The notes beneath the pieces are model-generated. The model searched no databases, was not told where the DNA came from, and saw nothing but the letters and a program-made list of their open reading frames with translations. From Melanocharis versteri (taxonomy: Eukaryota > Chordata > Aves > Passeriformes > Melanocharitidae): a stretch of 64,000 nucleotides of DNA. Positions 37,576 through 49,475 of the stretch are shown piece after piece. The stretch covers positions 1,276,181-1,340,180 of the forward strand of contig VZTG01007436.1 in the NCBI GenBank assembly GCA_013397845.1, in the 5' to 3' direction. Within the stretch, counting starts at the first letter, position 1, and each line of letters starts with the position of its first letter. The translations under genes and the position numbers were made by a program.

Positions 37576-38847
37576 CTGCGCTCTGTGAAGAGGCACAGCC
37601 AGATGGGCACCCCCATCCTCCTTCCCCTTCCCCTTCCCCCTGCCCCCATGCATGGCAGGATGAGACAGGCAGCACGGAGGCTGTGAGGACATCAGTAACA
37701 GAGCTCTGTTTGCTCCGTCAAAGGCTCCGGTGGGGATGTTCCAAGACAAATTAGCCATGGGGCTGGGTTGCGACAGGAGGGTGCATCTCTTTGAAGAGTT
37801 ATATGTAGGTCAAATGAGGATCGGGTTTTGGAAATAATGGGGGACTATACCTGGATACAGTTCTGGCTGGAAGGAGAGGAAATAAGATGGGTAAAAGGGG
37901 TTGTTGCAGATTGCCAGGCCATTCATGAAGGGGCACAGAATGATACATGCTGAAAATTTTTACATGGACTTTCTAGGGCAGGGTAGAGGTGTGTGTGATA
38001 TGAAGAAGGCCAGATACAGCTGGTCATTACCTGTGGAGAGGACTGTGGCAACAGTTCTTGATTCCTGGACATTTCAGGGAATGGAAGTATCAACAGGTAT
38101 TTGAGGAGCAGAGCATAGGGCAGAAAGGCCCAACTTATTACCAAAAGAAAAGATTGACCAAACAGATTGGAGAGTATTGTTCTCGCAGATGAGAGTGAGA
38201 GCTTAGACTGAGACAGCTGAAAAATCATATTCCTCCAAAAATCTGGCCTAGCCATACTGCAAAGATTTTTAGTCATCTTATGAATTGCTGCAATTTATAC
38301 AACATTGTATTAATGCCAACCAAAAATACTGGTGGCTCACCTCAAACAGACCACAAGCTGCAGGCAGTCAGGTATGGATTGACAGACAGCTTAGAGGTCC
38401 ATGCAGCTGGAGCAGATCATGGAAACAGTAAGAAGCAAAAACTGCACAGCAATCTCAATCTAAGCCATTCCCATTTGTCAGTCCACTTTCTCTGGCTGTC
38501 GGAATTATTTGTGTTTTCAGAGGAAAAATTTCTCCGTCTTTATCATGGAGTGCATTGGGTCTTTCTGCTGTCTGTTCATATCTGCTCCGTCACTGTACTC
38601 CAGCCCCAAGGCCCCTTTTCTCTCCCCTTCCTTCCTGTTCTCTGTCAGTAGGAATAATTGCAAGGAAGAGGCAAGCTCAAATTCAAGCTGAGTGTGATCA
38701 GTGTGTTTTAGACGGAAGGAAAGGAGTGTTTAGGATTGGCATACAGGAGCTGTGGCAGATGAAGTGTTGACTAAAAAACTGTCGCCTTCTAATAAGACTC
38801 CACTGAGCACAAGCAAATGATTGTGGTGTGAGGTTTTCCTCTCCATG

Positions 38848-39023
38848 TCACAGAATTGTAGAATGGTTTGGGTTGGAAGGAGCCTTTAAAGGTCATCTAG
38901 TCCTACCCTCCAAAATGCAAAAGGACGTCTTTAACTGGAACAAGTTGCTCAAAGCCCTGTCCAGCCTGACCTTGAATGTTTCCAGGGATGGGAATATCTG
39001 CTACCTCTCTGGGCAGCCAGAGG
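38848..39023 (-). mobile_element. CR1 LINE 3'-end fragment, reverse orientation
   Basis: Read on the + strand, the piece starts with AGAATTGTAGAATGGTTTGG and GTTGGAAGGAGCC. It continues with GGTCATCTAGTCC, GTTGCTCAAAGCCCTGTCCA, TTCCAGGGATGGG and CTACCTCTCTGGGCA. That is the reverse complement of the CR1 3' end, including a degraded copy of the terminal CTATGATT-like repeat at 38848-38862. Only the last ~175 bases of the element are present, typical of severe 5' truncation. Confidence 0.95.
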
Positions 39024-42000
39024 TACATTTTTTGGTGATGTCGAATTTTATCTTTTTACTGAAAAACTTGAAATACTTGGACCTTCTCAGTGACCTTAAG
39101 AATGAGCACAGACAAAAAGATGTAATTTTCTCTATAATTCATCCCCAACGTGACTGAATTTTGATAGAACTCTCATGGAAAAACCAGCCTGAGAGACACC
39201 TGTGACAAAACCTTTCAGCACAGAGGATTATGCTTAGGGAAAGGGACTGGTAACTGAAAATGGGATGTATGGACTTGCTCAAAAAAAGTTTATTTGGGGA
39301 ACAGTATTGGGTTAATTTCTTGTGCGGATGCTCCTCATCTGTCCTGGGAATCATGTGGCTGTCAAGACTCTGGTCCCACTACCACAGCCTTGTTCCATGA
39401 TATCCCTCTTACCAGGCCTGAGATTCTGGATTTGACTGAGTTTTGAAGTTTGGCTAAGCTTATAGGATACAGTTCACATTTCAAGACTTTTTTCTGTAAC
39501 CACAAGAAACACATAAGCAGAGAGAGATGGGGAAGTTAATGAACACGTGCAGTCTCCTGATTTCAGCAGCTGAAGCTTTTAAGAAATGCTCCAAAAATCA
39601 CAAGCTGTGGTAGGAACATATATGTCCTATCTATATGTGTGCTCTAATGTTTGTCAGAATCAAATGCTGTGAAAGCTATCCCTTTTACATAGTTGCTCTT
39701 AACAGTTTTAAACAAATTACTTTTAGTCAGATACATTTTATGACTGGTCTTGGCCCAAAGGGAAGTCTTCAGAAAGTCTGAGCAAAATCAGTTCAGCAAT
39801 GGAAAATGCTTTTATTTTGAAATATTTGCATAATTCAAGAACAGCTGAAGCTACAAACTTTAAACTTGGCTTGTTTTATAGCTTTAATAGAGGAAAGAAA
39901 AACAATCCAGATTTAAAGAAAATCACTTCAGCATTTTTCAAGTTATGAATGATGAAATCTGGCATGTTCAGGGGTGAACATAGAATTTTCCATTCTTTTT
40001 TCCTCCTGATGTTTGCAGGACCACCTCTATTTAAGGGCATGTTTGTAATAACCTCATTTGCTAGAATATGGCAGTAAAAATGGATTTTTCTGAGGATTCA
40101 AACATTAAAGCCAGCTCAGGTCAGGCTTACTAACCACTTAAATCTTTATTTTTTGGGACGCATTACTTGAGATATTTCTGGGAATCTATTAGCAGTGCTG
40201 GCAAATGTGATTAAAAGAGACAGGTTCATCTTAAAACTTTATTACTGCACCTACCACATCGTGCATGCAGAAATAGTTTTGTAGATTTCTATGTGTTATC
40301 ATTATTGTTTTATCTAGTCCATAAATTAAACAGTCCGTGCAGTGTAGCCAAGTTAATATGTCACAATAAAATTGCAATGTTACCGAATTTTAGAGCCTGC
40401 CTACCACGCTTTTGGTGTCGAAGAAATACTGGGCATTTGCCACTACATGTTATCTGAAACAGAAAACCGAGCTAAATGGGTGTTGGTATCACCCAGTACA
40501 ACCTTTATTATGGTAATATATGCAGGTATGCTCATAAATGAAAAGTTTCTATGTTTGAATAGAACTAAAACCTAATCTAAATTAAAATAATGACAAATGA
40601 TAGTATGTTTTGTGAATTATGAAACTCCTTTTACTTTGTAAGTATATGTTAGATCTTAAGTATTTTAGGAGATTTTTTAAAACCCTTTCTTTAAGAAGGT
40701 TTATCACAATTGTGGAAATGAGAGATTTTAAGAGCCATTCTTAAATCATAATAGCATCATGGTGTATGCTTTTTGAGGAGAATAAAGAGGGCTGATGTTC
40801 AAGCATATAGCTCACTCTAAAGAGAGGTCAGTAGGTTTTCTTTGTCAGGTTGTGCTGCAATCACAGACCAACATGTTACCCTGTAAGCCTATCTATAAAA
40901 CATGGAAGTATTTAATACTATTGACACTGCTGACATTTTATGGTGGGTCTATTTGCAGCTCCTCTTCTGTAAGTTACTGAGTACAATGTGTTCTTCTCTA
41001 AGAAGCAAGAAAGGTGTTATTTTTTTTTCCTTGCTTACAGCTTTCATGCTTGGCCTTCCAGACAGGAAAACCTTGACTAGCCCTTTTTTTATTAACTAGG
41101 CTTCCTATGCATTTATACAAACCAGACTAGTGCCTTGGACCCAAGGAAACAGTAGCTGAGTTTTATTACCATGTGCTCTCTTTTTCACATGATTATACAC
41201 TTTCACTCTTCCCTATCCATTTATATTCACAAATAGAAAGAAAAATTTCAAAAACAAAAGCGAGTTTAGAAAAAAAGGACATTTTTGTCCCCTAATGGCT
41301 TAACAACTGAGCCAGAAAGCCCAAAAGAATTAGTTTATTTGTGTCTTAGGAAACCATAAAATCTAAATTAATAATTAACATTTGTTGATAGGGATTAATG
41401 AATAGCAAAGCTGGTAATACCTTTTTGTAACTGAGACCATTCATGCTTTTGTGCTGTGTAGGAGTCGAAGACTGAGCATTTTATTAGGTGAAACACATTA
41501 TTAAAACCTAAATTCCTAGATAGAGGTATCTTGACTGGACTTAAAAGTGTATCAACTGTTACACCTCAAAGAATGTGTATACACATATGTAAATAGGCAC
41601 ATGTGTGTGTTTCAGTAATTTCATATTGATTTAAGAAAAGGATGTCTTCTCTAGTCTACTGTGTCCATTCAGAAATTTAGCCCAGAAACTGTGAGTGAAG
41701 ATGGGAAATCCTTTTTTCATGTATAATCACTGGTAGTAAGGAATATCAAACCTAGTTCAAATTTCAGGTGCTACAATGAGTTTACATTCTGCAGTTCTGA
41801 GGAAAAATTACCCTTTTAAGCTGTGGAAAAATGCATGTTTGTTAAAGGACAGTAAATATGGGCTCCTACTCCATTCCTTAGAACTAGGGTGTATTTATTC
41901 TTCCACAGAAGAATTTCTGTATTTGTTTCTCAGATACATAGATCCAGGAATTCAGTTTTTAAACTGTAATTCTAAAAAGGATTCTTGGAGACATAACTAT

Positions 42001-42514
42001 TAATAGACAAATCCACTGCTTAGGTAGTAGAAATTGTATGATATTGGCATGGCAATATAGAGTGAAAGAGTAGAAGCAGGACTGAGGCAGACCAAAGGTA
42101 TGTCTCTAATGTGATGTTTACAATGGTGTACAGCTGTTGAAAAAGAGGATAAAACTAGGGCAAATCTGGAGTAATAGTTCCATGTTACAGTCCAGCAGAA
42201 TGTGGCTTGGGGATTTGTGAGCTAGAGATGTTGTCTTTGTGCTTAATAGGCCAGAATAGGATTTTATTATACATAATGTCTTGTGATAACAAGTGTCCCA
42301 GTGTCTGTGTTACGTAAAAAAATACATCCCTTTATTTGTTTGGATTCAGACACTTTAGAGTGTTCCTGGCTGCCTCCAACTGCTTGTATTGCATGGCCGG
42401 TCCATAATCATTCCACGTACAATGTCTTTTTACTTTTGATTTTGAAGAACTCTTGCTTATCTCCCCTGCACTAGTCTTTTTTTCAGACTCTTTCGTATTC
42501 TGTTTACTTGTTCT

Positions 42515-42905
42515 GTGTTTGATCCATAATTCTGACACTCTGAGCCACCCTTCACTGCACCTTTTTGCATGTCTGCTTACTTTTTTTGTATGGGGGACCA
42601 GAATGTTCAACTTGCAAGTTCCTGAGGAATTTACGAAGTGGTTTAATTTTGTTGTTTTCTTTGTTCTGTATTCCTCTCTTAATAATTCCTAACAGTTTAC
42701 TTGCTTTTCTGGCTGCCACTTATGATTGATCTGACATTTTCACAGAATTATCTGTTATAACTTCAAATTTTCTTTATGGTGTGGTAATTTGTGGTTTAGA
42801 GCCCATCACTGTGTATTTAAAGCTAGATAGTTTTTTAAATGGGCACCTTTTTTACAATGATTGACAAAGAATTCTATAGCCCATTAATCTTGGACACTTT
42901 GCCAT
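42515..42905 (-). mobile_element. Ancient CR1/L3-type LINE relic, reverse orientation
   Basis: On the + strand the block contains GGGGACCAGAATGTTCAA, AATAATTCCTAACAGTTTAC, TTGCTTTTCTGGCTGCCACT, GACATTTTCACAGAATTATC and AGCCCATCACTGTGTATTTA. These are in the order seen in old CR1/L3-like LINE copies of reptiles and birds read in antisense (GACCAGAA, then ATTCCTAACATT..TTTGCTTTTTTGACTGCC, then ..TTTTCA.AGAACTATC, then CCCATCATT). Divergence is high, so this is inferred from remembered repeat sequence. Both limits are approximate. The overlapping ORF at 42453-42692 is not a gene. Confidence 0.6.
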
Positions 42906-43228
42906 TCTTCACACTCAACTTTTGTTTTTGCTATCCCAAATGAATCTAAATATCTCAGAAGAAGATGGTGCCTGCTGCACTGGAGAGCTCCCTCAGAAAT
43001 GGTGTATATAAGCAGGAGATGCTGCCCCAGAGCAGGTACACACAGTTAACGTTGAAACTGGACTTAGGGGGATTTTGGTCAGGCCACCTCTTAAACCACT
43101 TGAGGGCTGTCTTGCTTGACTCTGGAGAGCAAAATTGAATGAATTTACAGTAAGATACTGATTCAGGTGCCATTAAATCCCAAATAGAGATTCTTGTTCT
43201 GGAAAGAAGGTACCTCTACACTGCAGTG

Positions 43229-43330
43229 CTTTTTTGTTTTGAGATTTGTTTGTTTGTTTGTTTGTTTGTTTGTTGTTTTTGGGGTTTTTTGGTGGTTTGG
43301 TTTGGTTTTTTGTTGGGTTTTTTTTTTTTT
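43229..43330 (+). repeat. (TTTG)7 microsatellite and T/G-rich tract
   Basis: Seven TTTG units run from 43245 to 43272. A T/G-only stretch with GGTTTGG motifs and a final run of T to 43330 follows. It is likely variable in length between individuals. Confidence 0.95.
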
Positions 43331-44380
43331 AGAAATGAGGCCTTCCCTTTGATATTATTCCTCAATTAGAGCACCCACACAGAATTATTTTATCATAAAT
43401 TGCTGGTGTCTCTTGTAATGGCTGTAAATACCTAAAAACTGGTATCATTTTACTTGCAACCTGAATGAGTTGTGAGGTATTTGTTCAGAAAATGTTACAT
43501 CAGTACATTATTATTCTGTTGCCTCAAACCATGAAGCAACAGAACTGCCTACCACAAATCTTGAGAAGGAAGAATGGTAGTAGTTAAGCCTTGTGGTTAC
43601 CAAAGCAGGCCTCTACTCTTCTGAGCAGTCATGGAAGGAATGAGGGTTCACCTTGCACATTCTATGGCTGCGTGGTCCTCAGAGCACAAGATTCTGAGAC
43701 TTGGCTCCGTGGCAGTTTTAAACTGAGAGTAAAATCAGAAGTTGATGGCTCCTCCTAGGACACACATATCCATCTCCTACTTTTCCTCCCACCCTGCCAG
43801 CACTTCTCCACCCACATGGGGCAGTTCATCAGTCTATACAGACTGACAGAAACCTGCCTGGGTGAGGTGTTGAGCTCTGGACCTCGCAGTGTCCAGACAA
43901 CTGCTGGTGCCAGCATGGGAGGGGAGTGTGCAGCATTTGCTGTGGGAGGAGATGAGGATGAGGCTCCTTATCTGCAAACTGGCTGAAGCTGCTGTGGAGC
44001 CTCACTTTGTGGCATAAAACGTGGTGTTTTGTTTTGGACTTCCACCTAGCAACAAAGACTCTAGTTCCAAAGTTGGACTAAAAGTAGATTCAACGTTGGC
44101 CGATAATACCGTAGAATGATGTCTGCAAAGCAAAGAGCAAAGAATAAGGGGATGGAGCCGCAGGTGCACTATCAGAAGGGAAACAAACTCTTTATGATCT
44201 TATATGCTGAAAACCACCAGTTTTATTATAGAACTTACTAAAAGAATCATGAAACAGCAGAATCAGTAATTGGGAAGCACTGGAAGTGGATCAGCCTTCC
44301 AAATTTAAATTGTGCTTTTCACATATACATGTAATTGATGCAACTTTGTCAAGGTTATCCCTGTTTTCTGAAAATGACAC

Positions 44381-44398
44381 CTACCTACCTACCTACCT
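44381..44398 (+). repeat. (CTAC)4 tetranucleotide repeat
   Basis: Four consecutive CCTA/CTAC units with a partial fifth. It is short, perfect and possibly polymorphic. Confidence 0.85.
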
Positions 44399-45621
44399 CC
44401 ATGTACACCAAACCAGGAATTCTGGTGACTTTCAGTTTTTTGGCAACTGCTTCTACATCTACAGTGTTATGTCAGTCTAAATATATCTTCCTGAGTTTTT
44501 GAAAAAACTGAAGAAAGTCCGAATCTATAGTGTTCTGTTTCATCGAAAATAATAATCCTAGACACTTTTAATTAAATTTATGCTTTAAGTTTATAGTTCA
44601 CATTGTCCTTTTCTGTGCATTCATTCGATGTTCCTGCAATATCCAGTATTGGACACTAGCCATTTCTCCTTAAAAACATATGCTTTAATGAGTTGAAATC
44701 TGAAACCTGTGCTTTAAAGGTTTACAGTGCATACACTTCTCACCTCCCAACATTTAAGGTTGAATCATACTAACAGGATGTCTGTTTTATAAAATTAATC
44801 CAATAGTATTTTTTTACCAATTATTTTTGAGAAATAGATTCTCTCTGTATCCTAATTTGGTGTGATTATTTTTTTCATTGTAAGAAATTAAATGTATGGC
44901 TTGTTCAGCAAGTTTCATAATAGATCAATAATTTGCTGGCTTAACTATTTTTTTTTCTTCCTGTGGAGATGTGGGAAGATCAATGTCTGTAGTGCCCTAG
45001 GTCAGGATCAATAGTTTTAATAAAACTTCCTTTTTTTTGTTGTTTTGGGGTTGTTAGATTTTTTTGTTTTGGCTTTGTACCTTTGTATGGTTTTGCTTTT
45101 ATTAATGAGCTTTTCCTTTAGTTTCAGACCATTAATGGTTTTCAGATAATGACACACTGCCCAAGGTCAAGGCCACTTAGAACTAAAAACTCTACTTATC
45201 AATGTTTAAATCTACTGGATGGGCTTATATATGTTAGAAGACATAAGAGTTTGAATCACTGCTTTCCAGGGCCCAAAGTTAAAACAAAATGTCAGCCTTT
45301 TGGGAGGGTGACACATTCAGGCCTTTTTTGTGTTTCCTTAAATAAATAACAGTTGTCTTATTTATGGATCTCATACTGGTGTTAACTACGTGGGCAACTA
45401 CTGTGGCCTTGACTGCTCTTCAACTAAAGATACTAAATGCTCTGTACGGACCATTATAATGGTATATTGCTCATTCCACAAAACCAGTTCAAAATAAGAT
45501 AGCATCTCTTTTGTTTATTCCTGAAATTCTGGATGGGAAGAAGCAAATTATCAAAGCCTGTGTTATCAGCTGGAGTGCTTGAGAGAATGCGATGATGTTG
45601 TCTCTGAGGCTCAACCCTGTG

Positions 45622-45685
45622 TCTTTTGAAATCAATGGAAAGATCTCATTAACTTCATTGGATATTGATTATGGTCATGGAGAAC
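45622..45685. repeat. Relic of an ancient amniote interspersed repeat
   Basis: TTTGAAATCAATGGAAAGAT, then CTCATTAACTTCATTGGATA, then TTGATTATGG follows the pattern GAAGTCAATGGAAAGACTCC, CATTGACTTCAATGGG, ..GATCAGG, which I recall as widespread in turtle, crocodile and bird DNA. The family name is not certain, so the class is left open. It also forms a partial self-complement (ATCAATGG with TTCATTGGAT). Confidence 0.5.
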
Positions 45686-48600
45686 TTAAAACATTCATGA
45701 ATATTAATGGACTATACTGATCCATGTGTCTTTTTGTGTGTTGTACCTTGTCTGGAATCTGCGGTTCAATTTTTGTAGTCTACCTAGAGGTTATAGAAAA
45801 AGCAAACTTCATGTAAGCTGAAAGATTTGATAACACATTTTACCTGGAGGTGTCTTCTTTGTGGTGTGGTAGAAGTGAGGGGCACAAAGAACTGCACCCT
45901 TTGACCACTGGCAGCCAGGCAGATTATCTTCTGTAGGAGCTATTTTTTTCCATTATTTTGGCAATGTTAGCCTGTTTTTTACTAGGCAGCAGTTCACTTC
46001 ATAACAAATCATCACAGAGGAGTTTGAACAGCAGAATCTGTACTCAGAAGGTGCCCTACAGACTCTGGTAGCCTATCATCTCTAATTTAGAGATTTTATT
46101 TCCCGTCTTGTGATTACAGTTGAATGAACATTGTAGAAAAGTTTAAATTGTAGCTATCCATGTCATGCTTTTGCCATAAATGATGGAACTTCTATTTTCA
46201 AGCCTCTAATCTTCACCTGCTCAAATAGTCTCTATAGAATAATTGCGCAGAATGGAAGGAGAGTAAAATGTGGGTATGTATGGTGTCCCTGGATGAAAAT
46301 TAACTGCAGGAACTGACCCTTTGATTAGAAGTTTCTCTGCTGTAGCATCCAATTTCAGACAATGAAAGTTGTGGGAAATAGGTGGCTGAATGGAAGACAA
46401 ATCCTTAGCTCCAGGAGGGACAGAGCAGAGATCCTGGCTGGTGGGAAAAGCAGACAAAGGGGAGATTTGAATGGGTCCTGGTTTGCCTGACTTCGGGGAC
46501 TTGGAATTTATTTTGTGTAAGATGACAAAACGTCTAGAATGAACATTGAGGGCATGTGGGAGGTTAATTAGAGTGCTTGGAAATGGTTAATTGTCTAAAA
46601 GTGGAATTGGGAGATTTTATGATCAGTTTGGCTTAGTGATTTCCACAGTAGGTTTTAGAGATAATCAAAGTGGAAATCATTTAAATGCCCTATGTGAAAA
46701 GTAGGCTGCGCATGTCAGTCTGATACCAATGACCTGGCCTTGACACACCTGAGCATATCATAGACTGTGAAGTGGCAGTTAAGATATAAACCTCCGTATG
46801 CCACAAAAATAATGTTTATGTAGTTGATCCCATTTGAATGAAAGTAGGCTCTGTCTTATTTTCACCATAACTGTTTTCTTTGTTATGAATAATAAAGACA
46901 GCAAAGTAAGCAGACCTGGCGTAGAGTATATACAGACAGCAGATTTAGTGAGTAGGGTAAACACGGACTGTTTTTATATTGTTATGTTTTGGCTGTACCT
47001 ACTGAATGATATAATACTAATGTTTGTTCAAAAAGAATGCACAGATTAGTCTGACACCAGATTTAAAGTTTGGGAGGCTGCATACACTGATTCTGTTTGC
47101 TGTAGTTCACTACCCTGTGCCCACCACTGCCCTCCTAATCCATCCTGATTCTTCTGGCTGCCCCTGTGATTAGCAGTCAAAATTAAATCAGAGAGGAGTC
47201 TATGGAACCAAATATTTATGTCCCTTGTAATGTGACACTGTGGTATTGTACTGTGAACCTGAAAAGATGCCAGGCCATGCGTTGTGTCTAATAGCAATTG
47301 ATCAAAATTGGAACTGCAGAACCCTACTCCAAATTGTTGGCTTTATAAATTTGATAATAAGTACATTTCCTGACAGAATATAACAGTGCAGTAAACTGTC
47401 CATGCCCTCTCTTCCCTCCACACCTGTCCAATTGCAGAATGCTGTTTGTACAGTACATTGTCGTCGCTGACAACTGAATAAGAATTTTTAGGAGCAGTTG
47501 GCTATCAAGTGATGGCAAATTTAAAGGTTATGCAAATTGTGCCAGTACAGCCCAGCTTGTTTCAGACCTCTTTTCTCTATTATCATATCAATTGAGTCAG
47601 CTCATAGTAGACAAAGCAAGGTTATGGGAACCACCTAGAGCATCATGCACCATTAAACATCAATGCAGCATACATGAACATCTGCAACAACGATCTTATT
47701 AACAGAGGGTATAACGGAAGGCAATAAACAGCTTTCTTAGTCACCTAATTGTGAAAAATTTAATAACCTAATACCTGCATTATTTATCAACAGCAATTTG
47801 GTCAAAAATTACACAATTGCAGTGGATTAGATTACAATACCTATTGTCTGCTGTAAATTGTTACAAAAATATGAAAATCCATTTGTGAGCAGTAAAACAC
47901 TTTAGTTAGTAGAATGCTAAAAATTCAATTTTCTTTTAATTTCTGACACATCATGAAATATAAGTATCTGCTTTTTGCACTGGCATTTTTATACTTGGCT
48001 AAAACCAAATATAAAAAAACCTAATAATTGTTTTTGATTTCTTGCTTGACTAGATAGCTTGAACATTTCAAAAATCATGGCACAGTTGTTTTCCTGTGAA
48101 AAGTAACATACAGAAATCATAAAATGGTCTTGTGTGTGTGCAGTCAAAACAGACGTTTGGAGGGACAAAGTAAAGCATATTAGATGTCTGTACTGGATAT
48201 GTGTTGTGTGTTGGCTTCTGGAGGAGACACTGCACTGGTTTAGAAGGTGGGAGTATGTGAGGCTGTGATCTCAAATAACTGAGGGAAATGTATACAAAAA
48301 TTAAAATATGTTAGAAGTTGATAACAAAGAGAGAGAGGAGGTTTGGCTCTTCAAGGCCAAGCCAGACTCTAGGGATAGTCTAGGCTTGAAGCAAACCCTT
48401 TGCTGCGATCAGATGCACTGGTGGGGAGGGACTGCCCTCCTCTCTCTGGAGGGGGGCACTGCTGGACTCCCTGGCTTCACAGGGATCCAGAGGCCTGCTC
48501 ACAAAAGCTTAGAGCTACAGGAGGAGAGCACCACTCTTCCTGTTCTATCCTGAATGTGCAAATGCACAGGTATTTAAGAATTAAAACAGAAAAGAAATAA

Positions 48601-49376
48601 GAGACCGGATGAATAAATCAATACAGGCTCAAAAGTTGATTTTGACAAGTGCATTCAGCAGAAAATCCTGCTCCCAAGCAGCTTTGTTCCTTCCTGGCAC
48701 CGTCTGCTCCTGACTGTTGCCACTGAGTAGCAGCAACCAGATCAGGTTTGTATTTATGTGGAAAAAGAATGAAGTTTGTGTTAGCATAAAAATACAAATT
48801 GTGCTAGGATCACTGAGTACAATCAGCTTCCTGGTCACCAGTGGACACCTCAGTCATTGCTTTAATCAGCAAGAATCAACAGGTGATGGCAAAGGATGTG
48901 GAGAAAGAAGAAGGGTGATTAGACAAAGATGAGTAGAAGCTTGGTAAAAGGATGAATTTGGCAAGTTGAGAGTTACAGGCATTAATTTCGTTACCACAGA
49001 AAAAGGAAAGTTTTTCTTAAAAAATGTTAAAGTAAAAGTCTTTCCTTTTTAAATCTAGTTTTATTTCCTCTAGGAAAAGATGGCCAAAAAAGCAATGAAA
49101 CTGTCTAAATAGCCATTAAGTATATGTTTTCCACTGAAATGCTTCTAAAATGAACAAATAACAAGCATTTTCCATTTTTTCCACATTTTTGAGTTGCAGT
49201 TCAAATGATCTCACTCTGTAGGCTAACTAGAGTTTTTTCCTGCATGTCTCTGTGGTTTTTAAAGCAGTATCTTCTTGCTTCTTGCTTTTCTTCATAACTT
49301 TTCATAACTTAATTACATCAGCAGAGTGTCCATATTTTACTTATACACATCTATTTACTTGCTTAACAACCTTGCT

Positions 49377-49475
49377 TTTCAGATTGGAAGCTCTTCAGAG
49401 CAGGATGTATTTTTCTTCTAAACCATATCTTGGTGGTCATCTTGACAATGCAAGAATAATACCTATTACAAAGAT
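49377..49475 (+). repeat. Relic of an ancient amniote SINE-like repeat
   Basis: TTTCAGATTGGAAGCTCTTC, then AGAGCAGGATGTATTTTTCT, and later AATGCAAGAATAATACCTAT resemble the common sauropsid repeat with AGATTGTAAGCTCTTCGGGG, CAGGGACTGTCTTTTTGT and a tail of AATA units. Divergence is high. The short ORF at 49252-49485 overlaps it and is not supported as a gene. Confidence 0.48.

Noticed and set aside
37248..37758. Overlapping ORFs of 102-135 codons on both strands
   Set aside because: They lie in or beside the CR1 fragment; the + frame is CR1 reverse-transcriptase remnant and the - frames are its shadow.
38280..38651. 123-codon + strand ORF
   Set aside because: No recognisable domain or repeat protein; kept only as part of the unexplained stretch between CR1 pieces.
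43829..43846. TCAGTCT-ATAC-AGACTGA small hairpin
   Set aside because: Seven-base arms are common by chance in a window of this size.
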